Shown here: positions 8,563 to 16,554 of the stretch, piece after piece
Numbering within the stretch: position 1 is the first letter of the stretch
Layout: each line of letters starts with the position of its first letter
DNA from: F23-D06 sp963643165
GTDB taxonomy: Bacteria; Bacteroidota; Bacteroidia; Bacteroidales; WCHB1-69
Reading direction: 5' to 3'
Assembly: GCA_963643165.1 (NCBI GenBank)
Contig: CAVIJD010000007.1
Coordinates: 12,216 to 76,215, forward strand
DNA: 64,000 bases
Notes under the pieces: model-generated
Seen by the model: the letters and a program-made list of their open reading frames with translations, nothing else
Databases searched by the model: none
What the model was told of the DNA's origin: nothing
Program-made: the position numbers and the translations under genes

Positions 8563-8570
8563 TATTTTTG
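8563..8570 (+). promoter_or_regulatory. -7 box TATTTTTG for lysS
   Basis: Exact TAnnTTTG, 21 bases before ATG 8592. It overlaps an in-frame upstream TTG at 8568, which argues against that TTG being the start. Confidence 0.65.
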
Positions 8571-8591
8571 CGGTTTGAAAAAAATACCGAT

Positions 8592-10316
8592 ATGGCTGAA
8601 TTATCCGAACAAGAAATTATCCGAAGAAAGAAATTAGAAGACCTCATCAATTTAGGCATTGACCCCTACCCCGCTGCCGAATATGAAGTGAACACAACAA
8701 CGGAGCAAATCCTGAATGAATTTCCGCTTGACAACACTAAATTTCAGCAAGTCAGCATCGCTGGCAGAATTATGAACCAGCGCATCATGGGTGCAGTCGC
8801 ATTTTACGAAATCCAAGATTCCGTAGGCCGGATCCAGATTTACGCCAAACGTGACGAAATTTGCCCCGGCGAGGACAAGACGATGTACAACAGTGTGTTC
8901 AAAAAACTCGACATTGGCGACATCATCGGCGTTAAAGGTTTCGTTTTTGTCACCCAGATGGGCGAAATCAGCATCCACGTTCGGGAGTTCACCCTTCTGT
9001 GCAAGTCGGTATGCCCGCTGCCTATCGTTAAGCAGAAAGACGGAAAAGTTTATGACGCCTTTCAGGACCCGGAGCAGCGTTACCGCCAGCGTTATATCGA
9101 CCTCATCGTCAATCCGCACATCAAGGACACGTTCATCAAGCGTACGCTGCTGGTGAACACGATGCGCAATTTCTTGAACGAAAAAGGCTACTTAGAGGTT
9201 GAAACGCCCATTCTGCAACCGCTGTACGGCGGTGCCGCCGCACGTCCTTTCAAGACGCACCACAACACCCTCGATATGACGCTGTACCTCCGCATCGCTG
9301 ATGAACTGTACCTCAAAAAGCTCATCGTAGGCGGCTTCAACGGCGTGTATGAGTTCTCTAAAGATTTCAGAAATGAGGGGATGGACCGTTTCCACAATCC
9401 CGAATTTACCCAAATGGAACTCTATGTGCCTTACAAAGACTATGAATGGATGATGAACTGCGTGGAGGAGATGGTGGAACGGATTGCCCTCGCCTTGCAT
9501 GGAGACACGAAAGTGAAAGTGGGCGAGAACATCATCGACTTCAAACGCCCCTGGAAACGCTACACGATGTTTGAGGCCATCGAGCATTTCACCGGCACCG
9601 ACATTTCCAATATGGACGAGGCGCAACTGGCAGAGTTTGCCACACGGCAAGGCGTGAAAGTCGATAGCACGATGGGCAAAGGCAAACTGATTGACGAGAT
9701 TTTCGGCGAAACTTGCGAGCATAAACTCATTCAGCCGACGTTTATCTACGATTATCCCATCGAAATGTCGCCTCTGACCAAGAAACACCGCTCAAAGCCC
9801 GGCTTGACCGAACGCTTTGAGGCTATGTGCAACGGCAAGGAAATCTGCAACGCTTACTCTGAACTCAACGACCCGCTTGACCAAAGGAAGCGGTTTGAAG
9901 ACCAACTCGAACTGGGCAAGCGCGGCGACACCGAGTCTATGGTGCTGGACGAGGACTTCCTGCGTTCGCTCGAAATCGGCATGCCGCCCACGGCCGGCCT
10001 CGGCATCGGCATCGACCGACTGTCGATGATTATGACCGACTCGGCTTCTATCCAAGATGTGCTCTTCTTCCCGCAAATGCGCCCCGAGAAGAAACCAGAG
10101 GTGAGCAAAGATGAAGACTTTACCGCACTCGGCATAGATGCGGCTTGGATCCCTGCACTCCGCAAACTCAACATCCAAACTGTAGCACAACTCCAACAAG
10201 CCAACCCAAACAAATTGCTGAACGATTTGGGTGGAATGCGCAAAAAACTGAAACTGGAAGTGCCCGCCGCCACCCTCGACCAGATAAAAGGCTGGATGGG
10301 GCAACAAGAAAACTGA
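8592..10316 (+). CDS. lysS: Lysyl-tRNA synthetase, class II, with C-terminal helix-hairpin extension
   Basis: 574 residues, about 70 longer than E. coli LysS. The OB-fold anticodon domain occupies residues ~55-150. The class II core follows, with motif 2 FRNEGMDRFHNPEFTQME near 258 and motif 3 GLGIGIDRLSMIM near 468. The last ~65 residues (ALGIDAAWIPALRKLNIQTV onward) form a small helical helix-hairpin-like module common in Bacteroidota LysS. The enzyme charges tRNA-Lys using ATP in the cytoplasm. ATG 8592 (MAELSEQEIIRRKKLEDL) is preferred because the alternative TTG falls in the promoter. It is monocistronic, ending before the tRNA-Leu promoter hairpin. Confidence 0.97.
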   Translation: MAELSEQEIIRRKKLEDLINLGIDPYPAAEYEVNTTTEQILNEFPLDNTKFQQVSIAGRIMNQRIMGAVAFYEIQDSVGRIQIYAKRDEICPGEDKTMYNSVFKKLDIGDIIGVKGFVFVTQMGEISIHVREFTLLCKSVCPLPIVKQKDGKVYDAFQDPEQRYRQRYIDLIVNPHIKDTFIKRTLLVNTMRNFLNEKGYLEVETPILQPLYGGAAARPFKTHHNTLDMTLYLRIADELYLKKLIVGGFNGVYEFSKDFRNEGMDRFHNPEFTQMELYVPYKDYEWMMNCVEEMVERIALALHGDTKVKVGENIIDFKRPWKRYTMFEAIEHFTGTDISNMDEAQLAEFATRQGVKVDSTMGKGKLIDEIFGETCEHKLIQPTFIYDYPIEMSPLTKKHRSKPGLTERFEAMCNGKEICNAYSELNDPLDQRKRFEDQLELGKRGDTESMVLDEDFLRSLEIGMPPTAGLGIGIDRLSMIMTDSASIQDVLFFPQMRPEKKPEVSKDEDFTALGIDAAWIPALRKLNIQTVAQLQQANPNKLLNDLGGMRKKLKLEVPAATLDQIKGWMGQQEN

Positions 10317-10365
10317 CCAATAACGAACTGATAAGCAATATTTTAAAATTTAAGCATTGTTTATG

Positions 10366-10400
10366 CGGGCGCAAAGAAAAAAAGTTTATCTTTGCGCCCG
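10366..10400. promoter_or_regulatory. 11-bp inverted repeat spanning the tRNA-Leu promoter
   Basis: CGGGCGCAAAG (10366-10376) is perfectly mirrored by CTTTGCGCCCG (10390-10400) around a 13-base A/T loop. The right arm contains the TTTG of the -7 box. It may terminate lysS (50 bases upstream), act as an operator, or both. Confidence 0.5.
10387..10394 (+). promoter_or_regulatory. -7 box TATCTTTG for tRNA-Leu
   Basis: TAnnTTTG match 10 bases before the tRNA 5' end. Confidence 0.65.
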
Positions 10401-10404
10401 ATTT

Positions 10405-10488
10405 GCCGAAGTGGCGGAATAGGTAGACGCGTTGGTCTCAAAAACCAATGAGGTAACACTCGTACCGGTTCGATCCCGGTCTTCGGTA
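10405..10488 (+). tRNA. tRNA-Leu (anticodon CAA)
   Basis: An 84-nt class II tRNA with acceptor GCCGAAG/CTTCGGT. The anticodon stem TTGGT/ACCAA encloses loop CTCAAAA (CAA). It has a long variable arm and a T arm ACCGG-TTCGATC-CCGGT. CCA is not encoded. Its own -7 box lies just upstream and a strong terminator follows. Confidence 0.95.
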
Positions 10489-10498
10489 CACCGCACAG

Positions 10499-10534
10499 CC
10501 GGACGTTTTTTTGAGAGCGTCCGGTCTTTTTTTT
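10499..10534 (+). terminator. Terminator of tRNA-Leu
   Basis: CCGGACG (10499-10505) pairs with CGTCCGG (10518-10524), followed by a run of T with one C, 10 bases after the tRNA end. Confidence 0.85.
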
Positions 10535-10567
10535 GCCACAGCCACGCACATTTTCTGAAAATAAGCC

Positions 10568-10575
10568 TACCTTTG
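10568..10575 (+). promoter_or_regulatory. -7 box TACCTTTG for recG
   Basis: TAnnTTTG ends only 7 bases before the recG ATG at 10583. The transcript would be leaderless or nearly so. Confidence 0.65.
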
Positions 10576-10582
10576 CAACCCG

Positions 10583-12697
10583 ATGGAAAACAGAAATGAC
10601 ATATTGCAGACTTCGATTGAATACCTGAAGGGTGTAGGCCCTCAGCGGGCGAAAGTGTTCCATTCAGAATTTGCCATTGACACTTACGGCGACCTGCTCC
10701 ACTACTATCCGTACCGCCACATTGACAAATCGCAAGTGCATAGCGTGTGCGACATTGTGGAGGAGGGCGGCTATATTCAGCTGAAGGGCAACATCACGAA
10801 TGTGCAGGTGTTAGGGCAACAGCGCTCCCGGAGACTAACCGCCCAGTTCAGCGACGGCACCGGCTCCCTCGAACTGGTGTGGTTCCAGGGCATCAATTGG
10901 GTGGAAAAGGCACTGCACGAGAACAAAGAATTTATCATATTTGGAAAACCAACCGTCTTTAACGGGCATTGGAGCATGACGCACCCGGAAATGCTGGACC
11001 CCAATGTGCAGAACCGCTCCCAAATACCGCTCCGTTTTCAGCCGCTGTACAACACTTCAGACATTGCCAAGCGGAAAACGCTCGACTCGAAAGCCGTGGC
11101 AAAATTGGTGGCGAACCTGTTGCCATTGGTCCACGATATTATTCCCGAGACGCTGCCCGGCGAAATGCTCCAAAAGCTGGGGCTGATGCCGCTTCGCGAC
11201 GCGCTTTGCCAAATCCATTACCCTGAAGACAGCCAACAACTGTCACGGGCCTCGCTCAGGCTCAAGTTTGAGGAGCTCTTCTTCACGCAGATGAAGATGC
11301 TTCTGCAAAAACAAATCAACACCGAGCGCACTAAAGGGTTCGTATTCGACAAAGTGGGAGATTATTTCAACACATTTTACAAAAAGTACCTGCCGTTCCC
11401 GCTCACCAATGCCCAGAAAAGGGTGATAAAGGAAATCAGGAGTGACACTGGCAGCGGGCATCAGATGAACCGGCTGTTGCAAGGCGATGTGGGCAGTGGG
11501 AAAACGATTACCGCACTATTTGTCATGCTGCTGGCCAGAGACAACGGCTACCAGTCGTGCCTGATGGCCCCGACGGAGATTCTGGCCTTGCAGCATTTTG
11601 AAAAAATCAGCAAGTATGTGGAGCCGTTGGGACTTCGCGTCGAGTTCTTGGCGGGCTCTACCAAGACTGCCAAGCGGAAACAGATATTCGCGGGACTGCA
11701 GCAAGGCGATGTGGACATCCTCATCGGCACGCACGCACTCATCGAAGACAACGTGCAGTTCCGCAACCTCGGTTTGGCCATTATCGACGAGCAGCACCGT
11801 TTCGGCGTAGAGCAGCGGGCTAAGTTGTGGCGCAAAAACGCCATGCCGCCACATATCCTGGTGATGACCGCCACGCCCATACCGCGAACGCTGGCCATGA
11901 CAATGTACGGCGACCTCAACATATCCGTCATCGATGAATTGCCCCAAGGCCGCAAACCCATCATCACCAAACATCTTTACGAAAAAGACCGGCTGAAACT
12001 GTTCGGCTTCATGAAAAAACAGATAGAGTTGGGGCGACAGGTTTTCATTGTCTATCCGTTGATTGAAGAGTCGGAAAAAATGGACATGCTCGACTTGATG
12101 GCGGGATATGAGTCCATAGAGCGGGCTTTCCCGCCGCCGCAATACGGCATCGGGGTAGTTCACGGCCGCATGAAACAAGAAGACAAAGACTTTGAGATGC
12201 AGCGTTTCATCAAGCGGCAGTCGCAGATAATGCTTTCCACCACCGTGATAGAGGTGGGCATTGACGTGCCGAACGCCACCGTGATGGTCATAGAAAATGC
12301 CGAGCGTTTCGGACTGTCGCAGTTGCACCAGCTGCGCGGGCGGGTAGGGCGCGGCGGCAACCAGTCGTACTGCATCCTGATGTCAAAGTACGAGTTGAGC
12401 ACTGAGAGCCGAAAGAGGCTGGATGCCATGGTCAACACCAACGACGGCTTTGAGATTGCCAACTTCGACCTCCAATTGCGCGGTCCCGGCGACATACAAG
12501 GCACGCGGCAGAGCGGCATGCTCGACTTCAAAATCGCCGACATTGTGAAAGACGAGAAGTTGGTGGCCTACACGCGCAATCTGGCACGGCAGGTGCTCAA
12601 AGACGACCCTTCACTCAGCAAGCCCGAGAACCAACGGCTCAAAAACACGCTCGCCCGTCTGATGCAGCGCGACATCAACTGGAGCGTAATCGGGTGA
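10583..12697 (+). CDS. recG: ATP-dependent DNA helicase RecG
   Basis: 704 residues, full length. The N-terminal wedge/OB domain (residues ~10-170) starts with the family phrase YLKGVGPQRAKVF. The helicase core shows Walker A LLQGDVGSGKTITALF near 300, DEQH box IIDEQHRFGVEQR near 400, motif III MTATPIPRTLAMTMYGD and motif VI LHQLRGRVGRGGNQSY near 590. The RecG-specific C-terminal region is intact. RecG reverses stalled forks and processes recombination intermediates. Its last 17 coding bases recur exactly at 12788, marking an insertion scar directly downstream. Confidence 0.97.
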   Translation: MENRNDILQTSIEYLKGVGPQRAKVFHSEFAIDTYGDLLHYYPYRHIDKSQVHSVCDIVEEGGYIQLKGNITNVQVLGQQRSRRLTAQFSDGTGSLELVWFQGINWVEKALHENKEFIIFGKPTVFNGHWSMTHPEMLDPNVQNRSQIPLRFQPLYNTSDIAKRKTLDSKAVAKLVANLLPLVHDIIPETLPGEMLQKLGLMPLRDALCQIHYPEDSQQLSRASLRLKFEELFFTQMKMLLQKQINTERTKGFVFDKVGDYFNTFYKKYLPFPLTNAQKRVIKEIRSDTGSGHQMNRLLQGDVGSGKTITALFVMLLARDNGYQSCLMAPTEILALQHFEKISKYVEPLGLRVEFLAGSTKTAKRKQIFAGLQQGDVDILIGTHALIEDNVQFRNLGLAIIDEQHRFGVEQRAKLWRKNAMPPHILVMTATPIPRTLAMTMYGDLNISVIDELPQGRKPIITKHLYEKDRLKLFGFMKKQIELGRQVFIVYPLIEESEKMDMLDLMAGYESIERAFPPPQYGIGVVHGRMKQEDKDFEMQRFIKRQSQIMLSTTVIEVGIDVPNATVMVIENAERFGLSQLHQLRGRVGRGGNQSYCILMSKYELSTESRKRLDAMVNTNDGFEIANFDLQLRGPGDIQGTRQSGMLDFKIADIVKDEKLVAYTRNLARQVLKDDPSLSKPENQRLKNTLARLMQRDINWSVIG
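12676..12692 (+). repeat. 17-bp exact direct repeat, copy 1 (end of recG)
   Basis: CAACTGGAGCGTAATCG at the 3' end of recG is repeated without mismatch at 12788-12804. It brackets 95 non-coding bases and suggests duplication at an insertion or deletion junction. Confidence 0.8.
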
Positions 12698-12721
12698 GGC
12701 GATTCAGTGTATAAGACTTGT

Positions 12722-12750
12722 CCCAACTTTGCCTTTTTGACCATGTTTTT
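12722..12750 (+). repeat. Imperfect 29-bp direct repeat, copy 1
   Basis: Begins CCCAACTTTG and ends ATGTTTTT. It matches 12991-13019 at about 24 of 29 positions. The two copies flank the methyltransferase C-terminal remnant. Origin unknown; they could be ends of a lost mobile element. Confidence 0.5.
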
Positions 12751-12787
12751 ATCGCTGAGTCAATTGATTAGCAACTGTGGGGTTGGG

Positions 12788-12804
12788 CAACTGGAGCGTA
12801 ATCG
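12788..12804 (+). repeat. 17-bp exact direct repeat, copy 2
   Basis: Second copy of the recG 3' end, immediately before the stop codon of the methyltransferase remnant on the other strand. Confidence 0.8.
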
Positions 12805-12807
12805 AAT

Positions 12808-13035
12808 CTAACGTATCCGGTCTTTCAGCACCAATGCGATAGTTTCTATGACACCCGTGACAAGGGCATTGCCCATGAGAAAAGCGCGTCGCAAGTCGGA
12901 ACAACCGGAAGTGTGGTTGTCGGGGAACATATTCAAACGCTCCAGCTCCATCGACACCAGACGGCGGTAACGCCCGTCCGGGGTTTTTATCCCAACTTTG
13001 ACTCTTTCAAGATGTTTTTCTTTTGGACTCAACAA
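12808..13035 (-). pseudogene. C-terminal remnant of a DNA cytosine-5 methyltransferase
   Basis: About 75 residues. The core DGRYRRLVSMELERLNMFPD followed by LRRAFLMGNALVTGVIETIA is the end of the target-recognition region plus motifs IX and X of C5 methyltransferases: the R-R-L...E...FPD and GNA-hydrophobic signatures. It is not preceded by motifs IV-VIII, so it cannot be active. Its N-terminal counterpart with motif I lies on the same strand at 14183-14335, beyond a decayed insertion sequence. The pieces were probably one gene whose middle was lost. Confidence 0.75.
12991..13019 (+). repeat. Imperfect 29-bp direct repeat, copy 2
   Basis: Second copy of the CCCAACTTTG...ATGTTTTT repeat, lying upstream (in its own direction) of the recognisable methyltransferase homology. 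Confidence 0.5.
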
Positions 13036-13077
13036 CTTGCGTCAGTACATTTGCGTTGCTGTGTACTACAGATTTTA

Positions 13078-14181
13078 GGTAACCTCTAAAAATTAATTTT
13101 CTAATACACAACAATATAATACGCAAAATCTCATTAATATGATATAGAAAAACGTTGGTATCATGAGCAAGTACAAGACCATAGGCAACCAGAAACTCTT
13201 TGACGCAGAAAATGCAGCCCAGAAACTCTCCGCAATAGGCAACCCGCTAGATAAGTTGGATAGTGTATCGATTTCGAGAAGTTCCGCCATGCGCTGGAAG
13301 AGGAGATGGTAAACCGCAACACCAAGGGCAATGCCGGAGCAAAACAGTACGATGTTGTAATGATGTTCAAGGTGATGGTGCTGAGGCAGTATTATCAGCT
13401 CAGCTACGAGCAGACAGAGTACCAAATAATAGACCGTAGCAGCTTCAAAAAAGTTCCTTGGGCTTGCCAGTGGCGATAAGGTGCCGGATGCCAATACTAT
13501 ACGCAACTTTTTCGAGAAGATGAAGGAACATGGACTTGGAGAGAAGTTGTTTCAGCAGTTCGTGGATGAATTGCTATCGAAAGGATTCATCTTCAATGAG
13601 GGTCAGATAGTGGATGCAAGTTTCGTGCTTGCGCCACATCAGCACAACACGCCGGAAGAGAACAAGAAGATAAAAGCTGGCGAGGGCGGCAAACTATGGG
13701 ATGGGAATCCCGCAAAGAAACGCCAAAAGGACGTAGACGCCCGCTGACAGAGAAGCAGAACGAGAACAACCGTGCAAAATCCCGCATTCGGTCGCGCATG
13801 GAACATGTATTTGGGTTTATGGAGGGCGCAATGCATGGTCTTGCCGTAACGACAATAGGAATGGCTCGAGCAACGGAAAATCTTTTTCAGAAGGTCTTGG
13901 TCTACAACATGTTCAGATATGAGCAGTTTGTACGCAACGGAATAAGATAGAGTAATATAAATTGCACTAAAACAACGAAGTCCAAAGAAAGGAACGAAAT
14001 CCAAAAAAAAGGAAGGTAAAATATGTAGAAATAGGATATCAAACATAACAAAACAGCGGGATGAAGTCTTTCGAAGGACCGTGTCCTGCCACTTGGTCAA
14101 ATCAAAACAACTGGCTAGGCGGTTAGAGTAGGCTCGCCGCACAGCCAGTATGAAGGAAATAATGAATTTTTAGAGCCTACC
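13078..14181 (+). mobile_element. Decayed IS5-type insertion sequence with ~23-bp terminal inverted repeats
   Basis: The left end GGTAACCTCTAAAAATTAAT at 13078 matches the reverse complement of the right end, GGTAGGCTCTAAAAATTCAT ending at 14181, with about 4 differences in 23 bases. Between them lies a broken transposase. The element is about 1.1 kb, shorter than the ~1.3 kb expected for an intact relative, which agrees with the internal deletion seen in the transposase. No clear target duplication is visible at the edges. It sits between the two halves of a methyltransferase gene. The 230 bases after the transposase stop hold no recognisable gene. Confidence 0.7.
13163..13950 (+). pseudogene. 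IS5/ISPg-like transposase, frameshifted and internally deleted
   Basis: Translating across frames recovers a typical IS5-group transposase. ATG 13163 gives MSKYKTIGNQKLFD, and the next pieces are VVMMFKVMVLRQYYQLSYEQ, then DANTIRNFFEKMKEHGLGEK and IFNEGQIVDASFVLAPHQHN with the first DDE aspartate. After KKRQKDVDAR the expected central ~150 residues, with the second Asp, are missing. The sequence jumps to RIRSRMEHVFGFMEGAMHGL and ends NMFRYEQFVRNGIR. At least two frame changes (around 13260-13310 and near 13450) plus the deletion make it inactive. Confidence 0.8.
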
Positions 14182-14182
14182 A

Positions 14183-14335
14183 TCAAGTATTGCATGCTGT
14201 CCGTTCATTTTCATTGGCCCAAACCACATCGTATCCGGCTTGCTCAAAACCTAGATCAAGTCCGCCGCAACCTGCAAAGAAAGAAGCCACTCTTAATCGT
14301 CTTTTCATTTCAATTTGTTTTTGTTTGTTTTTCAT
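14183..14335 (-). pseudogene. N-terminal remnant of a DNA cytosine-5 methyltransferase (motif I)
   Basis: 50 codons from ATG 14335 to TGA. The core VASFFAGCGGLDLGFEQAGY is the SAM-binding motif I of C5 methyltransferases, and VVWANENE is motif II. The reading frame stops next to the IS right end at 14181. The catalytic Pro-Cys motif IV is absent. A near-consensus promoter (14374-14404) is still present upstream, so a short non-functional transcript may be made. Confidence 0.75.
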
Positions 14336-14373
14336 GGTATTGTCATTTTTATTTTCCAATCTGAAAAGGGTTG

Positions 14374-14404
14374 CAAAGGTAATGAAAAAAACTGTTAATA
14401 CAAA
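14374..14404 (-). promoter_or_regulatory. Full Bacteroidota promoter of the methyltransferase remnant
   Basis: Reading the minus strand: TTTG (14404-14401), 19 bases, TACCTTTG (14381-14374), then 38 bases to the ATG. It overlaps the ccsA stop codon. This is the best -33/-7 pair in the window. Confidence 0.65.
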
Positions 14405-15378
14405 TGCAGCCCACCGATGCGCAAGAGCCGCAACCCGAACCAACACACAAAAAGACTGGACAAGCAGATACTTTGCAACAGCATCCATGCCCGGAATGAG
14501 CACTTTTTGTTGGCCCCGATCCGACCCGTTGCCAGGCACAACAACCAGGTGACGGCAGCAGCGGTCTCCTTTGGGTCCCAACCCCAAAAGTCGCCCCACG
14601 CCGCCTTTGCCCAAACCATCCCCAAACAGAGTCCTATGGTATATAGAGCCGTGCCCGCCTGAAACAGCTGCACCGACTGCCATCTGAAAGTGCCGTTTTT
14701 GCGCCCGCCTGCGCCGGTCAGCAACGCGGCAAGCAGTAAAGCATACGACAGCACGTATGCCAGCACATGCGGCAAGAACCAGACACTCTGTAGTACCGGC
14801 GGCAACCCTTTTTGCCGCAAAACGGGACTCGCCAGCACGAATGTGGCCAAGGTGAGAACTGTCAAGCTCCCCGTCAGCAGCCGCCATTTGACCCCCACCC
14901 GCATCCGGAAACTTGCGAGAGCGCCACTTGCCCACCAAATCGCGACGAGCACTAATAGCGCCACACCCCCATAAACCGCCCACTGCACGGGCTGTTTCAC
15001 TAACATCACCTTGATGCCGGCAGGCTTGGCCGCGGTTTGCCGCCAATACCCCGACAAGTACAGGTCATATTGCCGGTAATGCACCGGATGGTTTACTGCC
15101 ACGCTCTTGCGCTCGGTTTTGTCATGAGTGGCTAAAAAAAGCGTCGCGGCAACCTTTTTTACACTCCCGGAGGGATAATCCTCAAAGTGCAATTGTTCAA
15201 GCCTGATGGCAAACGGCAGCATGTAAAGGTTGCCGTCGTGGTCTGCCGCCAGACTTGAAGCAGCCGTGTTTTCCATTACAACAATCTGATACTGACGGTA
15301 TTGCACTTTGCCGCATACCAACCCCGCCACCATCAAGACAATGCCTGCGCAAAAAAACAGTTGTCTCCATCTTGCCAT
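14395..15378 (-). CDS. CcsA/ResC-type cytochrome c biogenesis protein with ResB-like N-terminal part
   Basis: 327 residues. The C-terminal half has the haem-handling signature WGDFWGWDPKETAAAVTWL between membrane helices and the upstream PHVLAYVLSYALLLAALL helix. The N-terminal part has one membrane anchor (residues ~8-25), a periplasmic domain ending HPVHYRQYDLYLSGYW, and another helix (~130-150); this resembles the end of ResB. Family members bring haem to the outside and ligate it to CxxCH apocytochromes. The protein is shorter than the ~900-residue NrfI-type fusion and no separate resB or cytochrome gene lies nearby. ATG 15378 is 34 bases from the divergent tRNA-Thr. Confidence 0.8.
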   Translation of the reverse strand: MARWRQLFFCAGIVLMVAGLVCGKVQYRQYQIVVMENTAASSLAADHDGNLYMLPFAIRLEQLHFEDYPSGSVKKVAATLFLATHDKTERKSVAVNHPVHYRQYDLYLSGYWRQTAAKPAGIKVMLVKQPVQWAVYGGVALLVLVAIWWASGALASFRMRVGVKWRLLTGSLTVLTLATFVLASPVLRQKGLPPVLQSVWFLPHVLAYVLSYALLLAALLTGAGGRKNGTFRWQSVQLFQAGTALYTIGLCLGMVWAKAAWGDFWGWDPKETAAAVTWLLCLATGRIGANKKCSFRAWMLLQSICLSSLFVCWFGLRLLRIGGLHLY

Positions 15379-15392
15379 ATTGATTTTTTTTC

Positions 15393-15400
15393 TATTTTTG
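15393..15400 (+). promoter_or_regulatory. -7 box TATTTTTG for tRNA-Thr
   Basis: TAnnTTTG 12 bases before the tRNA, inside the short divergent gap to ccsA. Confidence 0.65.
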
Positions 15401-15412
15401 CGGCCTCAAAAA

Positions 15413-15485
<73 letters not shown>

Positions 15486-15487
15486 CA

Positions 15488-15518
15488 AAAGAAAGCCAGC
15501 AAATTGCTGGCTTTCTTT
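15488..15518. terminator. Bidirectional terminator between tRNA-Thr and the PfkB kinase gene
   Basis: A 15-bp stem (15488-15502 with 15504-15518) with A/T-rich outer ends. It serves the tRNA on the + strand and the kinase operon ending at 15527 on the - strand. Confidence 0.8.
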
Positions 15519-15526
15519 GTTTTGTA

Positions 15527-16492
15527 TTACAGCAATTTGCGTGCTTCTTCCCAAACCTCATCCGGCAGTTTGGCGCCGATGTATTCAATCATCTTAGCCG
15601 ACAGGAACGAGGCAAGGTCGCCGGCACGCTGGGCGGTATAGCCATTCATCAGCCCATAGAGAAAGCCGGCTGCGTAGATGTCGCCAGCGCCGGTTGTGTC
15701 GCGCCGAACCGCGTCCACCGGAGCAATCACCGTAGTTTCGCCGTCCATCTTCACCAGCGAGCCCTCTTTGCCGACCTTCACAACGGCCACGCTACAGTAT
15801 TCTGCCAGTTTGTCCAGCGCGTCGCGTCCCTCTTTGCCCGTAAAAGCCTTTGCTTCCTCTTCGTTGGCAAAGATGATGTCCACATAGTCGCGCAGCAGTC
15901 CCTCTACAAACTCTAAATTGGCCTCAATGATGTTGTAGCTGGCCATGTCCATCGCGATGCGAAGCCCGTGTTCTTTGGCTATCTGGCACACTTTCAATAT
16001 AAGGTCGTGGTTGAAAATAAGATAGCCCTCCACTAAGATGTAGTCGTATTGGGCAATGACGGCGGGGTCAATCTCTTCGGGTTGCATTGTGGCGGCGGCG
16101 CCGAGGTAGGTGGCAAAGGTGCGTTCCGCGTCGGCGGAAATGAAGGTGGTGGCAATGCCTGTGCTGATGTCTGACGCTATCGTGTGCGGCGTCACCCCAA
16201 AACGCGTCATCTCCCGACAAAACAGGTCGCCCATTTCGTCGCGCCCGACCTTGCCGATATATCCGGCCGGTGCGCCCAGCCTGGCAATGCCGTGAATGGT
16301 GTTGGAGGTGGAACCGCCTGTGGCACACCACTTTTCCATCTTGCTGATACTCTTGTCAAGTTCCGCTTTCTTTTCCGCATCTATCATTACCATGCCGCCT
16401 TTGTCAAGGCCGTTTTTTTCCAAAAGTTCATCGTTGTCGATATGAAGCAATATATCGACCAGCGCATTTCCGATACCTAATATTTTTTTCAT
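15527..16492 (-). CDS. PfkB family sugar/nucleoside kinase (adenosine kinase-like)
   Basis: 321 residues, ribokinase fold. The N-terminal GNALVDIL strand and WCATGGSTSNTIHGIARLG (the first PfkB signature region) are present. The anion-hole/catalytic motif DTTGAGDIYAAGFLYGL with catalytic Asp is near residue 258. Annotated homologues in Bacteroidota are called adenosine kinase, but substrate specificity (adenosine, ribose or another sugar) is not readable from sequence. It is the last gene of the mlaE-mlaF-cvpA-sufE run, 62 bases after sufE. Confidence 0.9.
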   Translation of the reverse strand: MKKILGIGNALVDILLHIDNDELLEKNGLDKGGMVMIDAEKKAELDKSISKMEKWCATGGSTSNTIHGIARLGAPAGYIGKVGRDEMGDLFCREMTRFGVTPHTIASDISTGIATTFISADAERTFATYLGAAATMQPEEIDPAVIAQYDYILVEGYLIFNHDLILKVCQIAKEHGLRIAMDMASYNIIEANLEFVEGLLRDYVDIIFANEEEAKAFTGKEGRDALDKLAEYCSVAVVKVGKEGSLVKMDGETTVIAPVDAVRRDTTGAGDIYAAGFLYGLMNGYTAQRAGDLASFLSAKMIEYIGAKLPDEVWEEARKLL

Positions 16493-16554
16493 TCCTGATA
16501 CTTGTTTTTATAATTTTTCATTTGCAGAAACAGCCATTTTGTGCCGTCCGCGTT

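Noticed and set aside
8568..8591. In-frame TTG start for lysS adding eight residues
   Set aside because: The TTG is part of the TATTTTTG promoter box; ATG 8592 gives the normal N-terminus.
13639..14142. 167-codon minus-strand frame antisense to the transposase remnant
   Set aside because: Shadow of the IS transposase; no domain of its own.
14183..15046. A 287-residue minus-strand frame running across the ccsA 3' half into the methylase fragment
   Set aside because: Only the last 50 codons look like protein (methylase motif I, own ATG and promoter). The rest is the wrong frame of ccsA.
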